Source of the DNA: Eublepharis macularius
Taxonomy: Eukaryota; Chordata; Lepidosauria; Squamata; Eublepharidae
Direction: 5' to 3'
NCBI RefSeq assembly: GCF_028583425.1
Contig: NC_072795.1
Coordinates: 8,765,001-8,829,000 of the forward strand
DNA: 64,000 nt
The number at the start of each line of letters is the position of its first letter. Position 1 is the stretch's first letter. The notes below the pieces were generated by a model, which ran no database searches, was not told where the DNA came from, and saw only the letters and a list, made by a program, of their open reading frames with translations. The translations under genes and the position numbers were made by a program. Shown one piece after another: positions 9,800-21,600 of this stretch.

Positions 9800-11716
9800 A
9801 CTTCTAGGCTGACCGTTTTGTGCAATGGGCTGCTTCCTCCGATTGTGTGTTATCCTCTGGAATCCCTTCATTAATTTGCTATGCATTTTATTAAAGTTGA
9901 ATCCTCTGAAGACAGAGGTGCTGTATCTAGGCTGTAGAATGATGAGTTTAGGAATCTGCCTCCCAACCAGTTGATGGCCATCGTTGATGGTGAAGAGCCT
10001 AGACATGATCCTGGATGCCACACTTTTGAAGGAGGCCAGTTCACGGCAGTTCACAGTTGCATTTTTCGTCTTCAGGTGGTCTGGCAGCTTGCGCCGTACC
10101 TCTCCTCCAGGACCTAGCTTCGGTGGACTATTGTAACTTGCCCTATGCAGGGCTGCCCTTGGGCCTGATCCAGAAACTGCAGCTGGTCCAGAATGCAGCA
10201 GCACATGTCCTTATAGGGACGCTGTTACCAGAAGTGGTCTCCTTGCAATAAAATAATTTGTGAGGGAATTAGCTAGCAAGGAGAATGGCTATGCAAGAGG
10301 CCGGTAACTGGGATCTTATGCACCAGTGTCTACGAGGATCCATTCCTCTAGAGAACCCTTTCAATAAGCAGGCAGATATTCAATCAAAAAGGTTTTTTTA
10401 TTTAAAATATTAAGATCAATTGCATGCAAAACACACAGGACACACAGAGAGCTAACTAGAAAAAGAACAGGGAGGAAAGTTGGAGAGAGTTGCAGAGTTG
10501 GCTTTATAGTTACCAGATCCATTAGATTGGGGGTGTCCGAGGGAGAGCAGCTTCAGTGAGCAGTACCTCGTGGCAAGAGGGAGAAGGGCTCAAACATGCC
10601 ATCTGAGGATGTGTGGAGGGTCCATGACACACACACACTGAGCACATGGCAGGACAGTCAGATATGCTGTGCAACATACCCTGAGGCAGGACTGAGCGTC
10701 TCTGCCCTAAAACGATGCCTTAATGGTTCTTCCCAGGGAGGGACAAAGGACTGGGAAACTGTCTCCAGGGTGAGACAATAAGCCTGGCGAAATGTCTCCA
10801 AGGTGGGACAATGAACTAGGAAGGTTTGATTAGGTCTTCCTGGGAGGAACTATAGGTGTAAAAAGATTATTTGATGACCCACGATGGTTGGACGGCTGAG
10901 GCTACAATAGGAGAGTGGGTAAAGGGTAGAACTGGCAGGGTGTGTGAATGGATTCATTCAAGTACTTCTGGAGACCTCCATTGTTCCATGGTTATGCACA
11001 ACCCTCCGGGGTATGTGGCTAAGTTAGCCTTACTTCACTTCTCATATTCCAGTATTTTTCCATCTCCTGCCTAGCCAGGCAGCTTGTTTGTGTTTTAAAA
11101 ACATGAGCAGAGGGGCTTATGATATTGCCATATTCATAAGCCTTAATATGGTGCGGGCAAGTATGACCACTTACAACACCATTTAGGGCACATATCCATC
11201 TGGTGCTATGTCACCTGCACTGGCTCCTGGTTGAGTTCTGGATTGAGTTTAAGGTTTTGGTTTTGATATGTAAAGCCCTTATTGGACTGGGAACAATATA
11301 CCTGCTGGACTGCCTCTCCCGTTATGTCGCTTGGAGGGCCTTGTACTCTGCAGACAAGCAGTTAGATCTGGGGCCTGTAGGATTTGTTGCAATTCTGCAG
11401 GGCCTATAAGATGGAGATGTTCTGCCAGGCCTATGGCTGAGGTGTTGGTGATCTGTCCTTCCTTATTGCCTGTGCCCTTTCCTTGTGCACTATATCATGC
11501 CACCCAGATGTGATTGGTAGTTCCCTCTCACTTTTTCCAGGGTATGGCTTTATTACATCTAATTGTAGATGCTTTTTAATGGCTGGTTTTTATTTGATTT
11601 ATCCATGTTTTGAAGTATATTTAATTGTGTGTGATTATTACTGCTGTGACCTGACCTGAGTCTCCTTACATGAAGCGTAGGATATAAATGGAATAAAACC
11701 AACCAACCAACCAACC
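9800..11716 (+). mobile_element. L2-type LINE relic, interrupted
   Basis: Frames give LKLNPLKTEVLYLG near 9890, a DYCNLPYAGLPLGL segment with KLQLVQNAAAH near 10125-10205, and LHWLLVEFWIEFKVLVLICKAL near 11210-11275, which is the C-terminal order of L2/CR1-clade reverse transcriptases. The tail ends in (AACC)n at 11697-11716. Positions about 10250-11170 are an unrelated insertion: the frame resumes after it (CACATATCCATCTGGTGC). Stops and frameshifts throughout mean it is inactive. The left boundary is approximate. Confidence 0.75.
10250..11172. mobile_element. Unclassified insertion within the L2 relic
   Basis: The L2 reading breaks after GGTCTCCTTGCA and resumes at CACATATCCATC. The inserted 0.9 kb has an AT-rich segment (TTTTTTTATTTAAAATATT near 10390) and no coding capacity. 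It could be a solo LTR or a DNA element. No target duplication longer than 3-4 bp was found. Confidence 0.4.
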
Positions 11717-11854
11717 GAGATATTTGGAACAAAGGGCTTTTGCCCCAGGGATGATAATGAAGCCTCTGGTACCAACTGGTTAGCTTGCTTACTCGTCATG
11801 AGGGTGGACAGGGCCTCTGGCCTCTTGCTGTGACCACACTGTCCTATTGGGGAA

Positions 11855-12090
11855 AAGCTGGGGAAACAGGCCTCCCGGGCATGCTCCCAGGGCTTTGCAA
11901 TTACGTCACTTCTGGGAGTGATGTTGTTGCACCACCCTGGAAGCGCACCCAGGGGGGCTTATTCCCCCATTTCCCCTCCCCTTGCCAGTCAGGTGAGTGA
12001 CAACAGTTAGGCAATGAACAAGGGGAGTACCAGGTCCTTTCTCTCCTGCAGGGAGAACAAGGGGACCTGGCAACCCTTGCTGCAAGTCTT
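11855..12090. repeat. Intronic repeat shared by both CYP2 copies
   Basis: The block from GGCCTCCCGGGCATGCTCCC to GGGACCTGGCAACCC is nearly identical at 44473-44690, upstream of exon 2 in both genes. It therefore predates the duplication. Its class was not recognised. Confidence 0.7.
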
Positions 12091-12468
12091 GCATTCTTCT
12101 GTGCTAGATATGCCAATGTTTGTTAATGCATCTTCATTTTCTTTCCTGGTTTAGTTTACCTTATATGTTGAAATCGGTATAGTTATTTAAATGTTCAAGT
12201 AAGTAACTAAACCAAATCAATCCCTACATTTAAAGTGGCAGTACTGTATATCACAGGGAATGCAACAGGGAGCTAGAAAGGAAATGTCCAAGAAGCAAGG
12301 AGTGGAGGGAGATGTGAAGGAAGACAACTGGGAGGGAGAATAGGCAGAGAGAAGAGCTTCACCGGACAGCCGAGGAGCTGAGGAAGGATGAGGTTAACAT
12401 ATCTATTTGGAATCATCTTATCTGCTTGAAGATAATGCTTCTCTTCTCCTTTTCGGTCCAAACGGCAG

Positions 12469-12631
12469 CTGGCCAAGAAGTATGGAAACATTTACACCAT
12501 ATGGGTGGGGCCTCTGCTTGTGGTGGTATTTTCTGGATTTGAAGCAGTGAAAGAAATTATGGTCAAACATTCGGAATATTTTGATGAGCGACCAGTGACT
12601 CCTTTCTTTAAAACCTTAGGAAATGAAAAAG
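12469..12631 (+). CDS. CYP2J-like: CYP2 copy 1 exon 2
   Basis: 163 nt, acceptor GGCAG before CTGGCCAAG and donor G/GTAAG, phase 0 in and phase 1 out. It encodes [15 protein letters not shown] and ends near [11 protein letters not shown]. It differs from copy 2 exon 2 at 8 of 54 residues by direct comparison. Confidence 0.92.
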
Positions 12632-15600
12632 GTAAGTTCTCGTGAAGAGGAAAAGGTTTTCTTTGTTTTCCTTCCCGAGAAATCTTCAAGGAGTGTCACA
12701 CAAAACACCGTTGTTCTCACCTCCCCGCTTTTCTCCTCAATGGAACTTGAAGTGGCCTGCACCATCATTCTCCCCTCCTTCATTTTAGCCTCACAACAAC
12801 TCTGGGCCAAGCTACACATGACGAATGACACTTGAACAGCAAGTGTATTTCTCCCTGTTCACTTGCCCTCCACTCAGTCCACTTGCCGTTCAAGTGTCAT
12901 TCGTCATGTGTAGCTTGGCCCACTGTGAAGTAGGTGAAGATAAGAGTGTACAACTGGCCCAACATTACCCAGCAAGCCTCCATAGCAGAGTACAGTTCGG
13001 GATCTCTGAGGGCCAAGCTACAAGTGACAAATGACACTTGAACGGCAAGTGTATTTCTCCCTGTTCACTTGCCCTCCACTCAATCCACTTGCCATTCAAG
13101 TGTCATTCGTCACTTGTAGCTTGGCCCTCAGATCACTGTCCAACCAGTACTCCACATACACACTACTATAATGAACTGGTCCCGGAAATTAATCAGTAGC
13201 CAGTGAAGGACCTCAGAATAACAGTAACAACATTCCCACTGGCTATCTATCTGTCTGTCTGTCTGTCTGTCTGTCTATTTATTTAAGCATTTATACTCTG
13301 CCTTTTCACACAGCTCAAGGCAGCTTACAAAGCAATTTAAAATTTCTCAGTTAAAACCAAGATAAAATCTCTTCCTGCTGTTACAACCTTGACATATCAC
13401 CTTTCATTGTAAACTTCCCTAATACAGGTTTAGGGGCTTCACAGTCAGTTAAAAACCATGCGTTTAACCTCTATTTTCTAGGCAGAGAACCCTGACCCAA
13501 ATATTTACCGGGTCCCCTATTTCCTCTCTCAGAGGCTCCACCAGGCATGCAGCTCATTCCCTACATTTACTTCCCCTTTCCCAGCAACTGCTCAGGACTA
13601 TTGGGAACAGGGAACTCATAGTTAACTTTGCCTAATGTGTTGCCACCATTTATTTTAATTTTGGCCTGTTTGTGTTAACCAGAACATCTGACATTTGTAT
13701 GTGTGTGTGTGTTTTTATTTCCCCTCAGAAAACAACTTCAAGCCAACCAGAGTTAAAACAAAAACAAGAATAAATTTTATTTGCAACATAGAACATGGGA
13801 GTGAATGATTTTAAAACTCCTAAATATACTGTGTTTAAACAGGGAATATTTCAGTGTATCAGAACAGGTTTCTAACAGCCAGCAATATCTCTGCTGCCTT
13901 CTCTTAGCAGCTCTGAAAACCTCCACCACACTAACTCTTTTCAACTGACTCCAATTGCCACTGGCCCAGCATTCCACCTGTTCTCATTGGCTGTTTCTGA
14001 GGGCAGGCAGAGCTGGAACCAGGCCTGTCTAAAAACCCCTCAGTTCAAGGTTGGTGAAGGACCTTATACCTAGCCTGAGTCAGCTGTGTCAAAGTAACTA
14101 CAGGCCAAGCTACACATGACGAATGACACTTGAATGGCAAGTGGATTGAGTGGAGGGCAAGTGAACAGGGAGAAATACACTTGCCGTTCAAGTGTCATTC
14201 GTCATGTGTAGCTTGGCCCTACATTGGAATTGAAAGCCAATTTACATTGTGCATTGTTTCTCCATGTAAACTGTCCAAACCTTACTCGTGTGGTATACAC
14301 TTTTACTTTAAGCCTTTAGGGGAGATATCCACGTGTAATACATTTGCATGCAAAAACTGTCATATATGATGCCATGATATGGCCATTAATCACAGGTATG
14401 TCTGCAGTGGTCTCTTTTATACCTCTCATGCAATATGACAGACTCACTTTTTAGAACTATTTTATGAACAAGTCCTACATTTCTTAGTAGTTAAAACTGG
14501 AAGTAAATGGTGCCCTTGAATGTTTGTAAGCATACAGAGAGGACCTGTTTCATAGATGTAACACTACAAGACAGTGAACAATTCTTGATCAATATTGTAC
14601 TTCTTAAAGAATCAGTAATTCTGGAATGTTCAGTAGTTCAAAGGCACTGCATTTTGCACTTTTGGGCCAGTAACCTGAAACATGTTTATATTGATTGTTG
14701 TTATAATTTTTCACTATCTTCAGGTATTGGATTTTCAAACGGTCACATCTGGAAGCAACAGAGGAAGTTTGCAATACTTACCCTGCGGAAGCTGGGACTG
14801 GGGAAGAAAGGCATAGAGCACAAAATAGAAGAGGAGGCCCACCAGCTTGTTGAGACTTTTGCACGTGCAAAGGGTATGCATTACAAGGAGATTACTCTGA
14901 TATTTGTTCCAATATGCAGAACTCTATGGATTCTCTTTATTTTTAAACTAGCAACAAAGCTCATTGTGGGATAAAATACAATGGGCTCTAGAAGGAGAGG
15001 GTGGGGAGGTGGGCATTCCTTCCTCCTCCATTACTGATCTCAGCCAGATGAAGGCAGGGGCGAGCGGGCATGGCCACCTCCTCTGTTCCTGATCCCGGCT
15101 GAGTGAAGAGGGGTGGGCATTGCCACCTGCTCTGCTCCTGATCCTGGCTGGATGGAGAGGGGATGGGCATTTCCATATTTTCCACTCCTGATTCCAGTTG
15201 AGTGATGGTGGGGAGTGGGCATTGCCACCTACTCCACTCCTGATCCTACCTGGGTGAAGGTGGAGGGTGGGCATTACCCCCTGCTTTGTGCCTGATCCCA
15301 GCTGGGTGAAGGTGAGCTGGGTATTGCCACCCTCTTCACTCCTGATCCCAGCTGGCTGAATGCAGGGGGGCAGGCATTGCCAGCTGCTCCCCTCCTCATC
15401 CCAGCTGTTTGAAGGGCAGGTGGGCATTGCCACCTGCTCTATAACTCATCTCAGCTGGGTGAAGGCATTGCCTCCTGCTCTGTTTATGATCCCAACTGGG
15501 TGAAGGCAGGTCATGGTGATTGCCACCTGCTCCACTCCTGATCACAGCTGGATGAAAGCAATGGATAGGCATTGCCACCTGCTCCGCTCCTGATCCCAGC

Positions 15601-18600
15601 TGGGTGAAGGCATTGTGTGGACATTGCCTCCTCTCTTCTGATCCCAGCTGGGTGAAGGCAGGGGCAGGCATTGCCGGCTGTTCTGCTCTGGATCCCAGCT
15701 GGATGAAGGAGGGGGCGGGCATTGCCACTTGCTCAGTGCCTGATTTTGACCAGGACTTCCTGCCACAGCATGTTTTCTGGAGGTCTGGCTGCCTCTCCTG
15801 GGCTTCCCTCCACAGCAGCGCCCTCTCGAGGCACACCAGGATAGGACGTGAGTTGTCTTGAATACGCTTAGCCTTTTATATATTAGGATTCCCTTGGAGC
15901 ACAAGGAATTCTAACATTGCATTTTCAAGGTGTTCCAAATAGTTTGTTTCAAAAAAGTGTGTTGTTTTTGTTACGCTACTGACTCTATCATTCTTCTGGA
16001 ATGCCAAATGGGATGTTTTGCAAGCATCCTTTCTTCCTTCCATCCATGTCTCCCCCTCTTTTCAGGCAGTTGTTTCCTAAAGAGGCTCCAATCATTTAAG
16101 AGAGATAAACCCAGACCTCAGGTGTATAATCTAAAATGACAAAACATACAGAAAAAAGGAAGGAACAGGTAGATATCAGAGATGTTTGACAGAATCAGAG
16201 AATCATAGGGTTGGAAGGGACCTCCAGGGTCATCTAGTCCAACCCCCTGCACAATGCAGGAAATTCCTATCTCCCCTTCCCCCATACACACCTAGTGACT
16301 TTTGCTCCATGCTCAAATAGTATAAACTGTTTTCATGTTACATTATCCTCATGTAGAATGGCTTTTTCTTTGCTTAAAGTATAACATGTAAATGATTTTA
16401 TACAAGAACAGTGTGTCTTACATTGCAAATTTGCTACTGTAATTCACAGTGGCTAATCTTGGAAAAACCAGTATGCACGAACACTTAAAACTGCCTTATA
16501 CTGAATCAGATCATTGGTCCATCAAGTTCAATATTGTCTGCTCAGACTTACAGCATCTCTCCATAGTTTTAGGTAGAGATCTTTCACATCACCTACTACC
16601 TTATCTTTTTAACTGAAAACCCTTGTGGTTGAACCTGGCACTTTCCGCATGCCAAACGCTATGTCAGATATGCCTACAAACCTATCTGCCATGAATGTGT
16701 TTTGCATACTGTACTGAACCTCTGAGAGTATATTGAGTGTATTCTGTATTCTGTACTGATTCTATGAGAGTGTGTACAATGCCTACTTGCGGTTAGACTC
16801 GTAGCTGCTTTGCTTATCTCGCAGGTGTCCACTTTCGATTTTGGAGCTGACTAGAGACTAGAGAATAGCCTTGAATACCAGCTGAGGTCTGGGAACGAAA
16901 TAACTTCTTACTTTATCTCCTCTTCTCCTGTCTTGTCACCTCCTCCCCCTCCCCCTGGCTCCTTTGTGCCAGAATCCTAACCGTCCCTATCCTAAAGGCG
17001 GGAATTTCCCTATAACTAACCTAACCATCCCTACCCACGTCACTTCTGCCAATACTGTTGTCTGTGTGCACTGATAGTGAAGGATCTCTAATATAAAAAC
17101 TTTAACTCTTACACGGGAGTGTTTGCAGTGAAGTACTATTGGGATCTAACTGCCAGAACCTGACACTTGGCTATGTGGCATCTGGAACAGATGCTCCAGA
17201 CCCTGTCCTTGGAGGCCACAGGGTTATGTGTACATGGGTTACCACCATGCAGATGCCTTGGTTGCTGCTGCTACCTTTTCTTCAGTTGCAATAGCAGCTC
17301 AAGAGACAAGTCAGACAGATGCTACCCCACCCTACTGCCATGAAACTACCCTACTTACTCCTGCCTGCTGTTCCATACAAGGCCACCAGCCCACCAAGAC
17401 CTCAGCATTTGCTCACCTCCCCCTAAATAGGCTTGCCAGATCGGGTCCAATTTAATACCGGACCCTGGGGACAATTGGGCAGGGGAGACTTACCTTTTAT
17501 ATGCACAGCATGCACGTGCTCCTAGAGCAGCATGATGATGTCAGTCATCATGTCAACACCTCTCCCTACTTCTGGCTGCCACTCCTTGGTGGCACCACAC
17601 AGCCACAGGAAGCTGGCCTGGCACTCAGGCTGACTGGCCACTTTGCCAGCCCAGCCCAGCCCAGCCCAGCTATCAACTGCCTTCTCTCACCAGCCTCAAA
17701 AGTCATCTCGCTCACTCTCCAATGGACACCAACGATCATTGGCCCAGCATTGGCCCCACTCTCACTGTGTTCCAACGGACACCAACTGTTCCAGCTGCCA
17801 TTGGTCCAGCATTCTGCCTGTGTCATGTCTGAACCCCATCCATGCCAATTTTGATTCTTATTGGCCGGCCCTGTCCATCACACAAATTTATTGAAATGTC
17901 TTTGATATTGACTGTACTGACTTATATGGTGTAATCTGCCTTGAGTCTTAGTAAGAAAGCTGGACTAATTAATTTTGCTTGCCTAACAGCATGAGTGACT
18001 ACAGTGGAAATTTTTGGGTGTCCATGAAGTTATTCCCAGTACCACGTCAGGCCTCCCTGCACTGATAGAAGCAAATGTAAGAATGCTTTCCTTGGAGAAA
18101 TCTCTGCTAAAAAGACTTGAGTAGAATACTGAGTAGACCTAATTAGGATTGCTCTGATAGCTTCCTTATAATATAACACTTATTACAACTGCTGAGACTG
18201 GTAGAATTTAAGTTTTATATTTTCTACATTTTTGGAATACTAATAAGTATGTTCTTTACTTGTTTTCTAATGTAAAATTAAATGGTAAGAGATTTCAGAG
18301 GCCTCACTTTCTCAGGGATCACTCCATGGTGAAATCCTACTCTCAGAATTAACCAGAGAGGTAGAAATATTATTATTATGAACATTTCATTTTTCAGGGC
18401 AGGCTCTTGACCCTTCATCACCCATCATTAATTCCATCACCAATGTGATCTGTTCTCTGACTTTTGGTCATCGATTTTCTCTCGAAGACGAAGAATTCAT
18501 CAAGTTGAGAGATGCCTTCCAGGATATCGTACACTTTACCATGACCTTCTTTCATTTAGTGAGTTGCTTTTTTTTCTCCAAAGCATTCATCAGTACAATA

Positions 18601-21600
18601 TACTCACAGACACTAACATTTAACCAAATTTCTTTTCTTATCTGGACAGGACATACATTTCTATGCCCTTGAATTTAGAGTGGGAGGCATGTGAAGGGGG
18701 GGGGGTAGGTAGATGATGGTGACTGACAAGGAGACATCAGATATTTTGTGGAGAAGTTATGAGGGATTCCTCTCATCCATTTCTGTGTACATACAGGAAG
18801 TTTTAAATCACATGAGACATACAAGTTTGGTTCCGTTCTAATGATGAAAACACCATTTAATTTAATATTCTTTTTATGTGTGTATGTATGTATGTATGAG
18901 ACCCAAGGCAGATTACACAGTGCTAATCAAATAATCCACAGCTATGACATTCATTGAACAAATACAATATGGCAGGCAAGCAGGAACAAATGAGTCAGGG
19001 TACACCTACAATGGTGGAATGTTATTTCCAGTGCCCCTGAGGACTGCTCTTGCAGAGGTGGCTAGCCCCTGGTCCACTTACAGTATTCCTAGTCCATTCC
19101 CTAAAGGGATTTGTCAGAGGCTGGGGGGCAAGCAAAAGCCCCAGAGGGGCGCTCTGTGAGCCGTGACTGTGCCAGTGTCCGTAGCAACCATGCTGCTATG
19201 CCCAGAAGACTTTTAAAAAATAAAGTATTTATTTATAGTCTGTTCTTTTTTTCTTTTCTTAATTTTTTATTATTTTATTAGTGCAAAACAGAAAAAAAAA
19301 ATTAAGAAGCCAACAGGGAGAGAAAAAAACCCAGTGCAGGATACAACAGTACTATTAGGAAATCTATACATAGGTATTGATAAAAGGTTTCCAAATATCT
19401 AAAAACTAGCAACAAAGCCCGTTGCGGGAAAAAAATACAAAGAGGAGGTTGGGCAAGCAGGCATTCACTCCTCCTCCGTCACTGATTCCAGCTGATGAAG
19501 GAGGGGGGTGGGCACTGTCATCTGCTCCACACCTGACCTTCCTGGTCTTGATCATGTGAAGGGATGGTGGGCTTTGATACCTGCTCCATGCCTGATAATG
19601 CCGGGTAAAGGTGGAGGCATTGGCTCCTGTTCTGCACCTGACTATGGCTGAGTGAAGGGGGGCAGGCATTGCCACCTTCTCCAAGCCTGATCCCAGCTGG
19701 GTCAAGGGAGGAACAGACATTGCCTCCTGCTCAGCTCCTTATTCTGGCAGTTTGAAGGGGGGGCAGGCATTGCTACATGTTTGGCTCCTGACTCCAGCAG
19801 GGTGAAGACAGGGCGGGCATTGCCACCTGCTCTGCTCCTTATCCCAGCTGGGTGAGGGGAAGAAAGGCATTGCCTCCTGCTCCGTGCCTGATCCCAGCCA
19901 GGTGAAGGCACGAGGTAGACATTGCCATGCAATCATGATCCGAAGTGGGTGATGGCGACGGGTGAGCATTGCCACCTTCTCTGCCACTAATACCAGCAGG
20001 ATTAAGGCAGGAGAGGCCATTGCCACGTGCTCCACTCCTAATATCAGCTGGGTTGGGTGGTGGGCATTGCCACCTGCTCCGCTCCTAATGTCAGCTTGTT
20101 GAAGCCAGGAGTCAGGCATTACCACCTGCTCCCATCCTGCTCCTACAGAGAAATAGGTTGTTCCTGTAATGAACTATAATGCAAAAAGGAGGGAGGTAAA
20201 TCCCACAAGGAACAAAATAATCAATTTCATGCAATTTATAATACAACAAATTAATTTATAGGTGCAATTGAAAGTGCAAAGTGCTAATCATTCATAAATA
20301 TTCCAACAATATAACAGATTCATAAATATCCATTCACAAATGTCCATACCAGTCCATGCAAGACAATATTTCATATATGAGCATTCTCCAAATAGTCCAC
20401 AACTTCCGGGTGAAAATCAAGGTCTGTTCACTTTCTTTCCAAAACTTCGTTCTCATACATTCATAAATATAAAATAGAAAGGCTTTCCTGCCGTGAGGTG
20501 AAGCATAGGACCAGCAGTCAACCTCACTCCTGCATAACACTCGTGGAGTGAGTTGTAAAGGCAGCAGTAAATCTCATTTCTGTGTCACCATCTCCTGTAT
20601 AACACTAATGAGGTAAAATCAAAAAGAGTCCAGTAGCACCTTTAAGACTAACCAATTTTATTGTAGCATAAGCTTTCGAGAATCAAGTTCTCTTCGTCAG
20701 ATGCCTGATACAGAGACTGGTATCAGCAGGGCCGGCGCGCCCATGGAGGCCAGGTAGGCGGTGGCCTCGGGCGCGTGTGCACGGGAGGGGCGCTGGAGGG
20801 GGTGTTGGGGGTGGAGGCGCGCGCAGCGAAGCTGGAGTGACTGGGCTGCCTTCAGCTACTGCTGCAGCCAGCCAGCCAGCCCCTTGCTGCCACCGCTGCC
20901 GCCACACACGCCAGCCGGGCACAGCCTCTGTGCGCCGCTCAAGTAGCGGCTCGCGGCTTCTGCGCCCAGCTGGGGCGTGCGGCGGCGGCGGCACGGAGCT
21001 GGCTGGATGGCTGCAGCAGCAGCTGTAGCCAGCCCACGCCAGCTCCGCTGCGCGCTCCTCCACCCCAGCTGGGCACAGAAACCGTGAGCTGCTGCTGGGG
21101 TGGCGCATGGAGCAGCCTCCGCGCGCCTCTCCAGCCCCGGCTCGCAGCTTCTGCGCTTGGCTGGGGCATGTGGCAGAGGCGGCACGGGGCTGCCTGGCTG
21201 GCTGCAGCTACTGCTGCAGCCAGCCACCTCAGCTCCACTGCGCACTCCTCCGCCCCGGCCGAGCGCAGAAGCCATGAGATGTCATCACGCCGCGCAGAGG
21301 CGCAAGGCACACTGCCGCAGGCACTAAAAACTCTGGCGCCGGCCCTGGGTATCAGGCATCTGACGAAGAGAACTTGATTCTCAAAAGCTTATGCTACAAT
21401 AAAATTGGTTAGTCTTAAAGGTGCTACTGGACTCTTTTTGATTTTGCTACCACAGACTAACACGGCTAACTCCTCTGCACTAATGAGGTAAGTTGTAAAA
21501 GCAGCAGTCAACCTCCCTCCTGCATAACCCTCAATCTGTGGCCGGCTGCAAGCAGATTTCGCGCTTGCTTCTTCAGGAGTCTATTTCCTAAATAGAACAT

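Larger units (their letters stand above)
20617..21478 (+). mobile_element. Foldback element with hammerhead-like arms, interrupted by hAT
   Basis: Flanked by a 13-bp direct repeat ACTAATGAGGTAA (20604-20616, 21479-21491). Arms of about 90 bp (AGAGTCCAGTAGCACCTTTA leftmost; its complement at 21411-21440) are near-perfect inverted repeats. The right end carries an extra tail, GCTACCACAGACTAACACGG. The central loop received a hAT element at 20727-21347. The same repeat family occurs at 4893, 32336, 42347 and 53236. Confidence 0.75.

Noticed and set aside
9764..10204. 146-codon minus-strand frame
   Set aside because: It is antisense to L2 coding sequence (DYCNLPYAGLPL on plus) and matches no family.
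20683..21377. Long frames on both strands in GC-rich DNA
   Set aside because: They overlap each other in five frames inside a non-autonomous hAT with exact TIRs and target duplication; GC-rich sequence lacks stops by chance.
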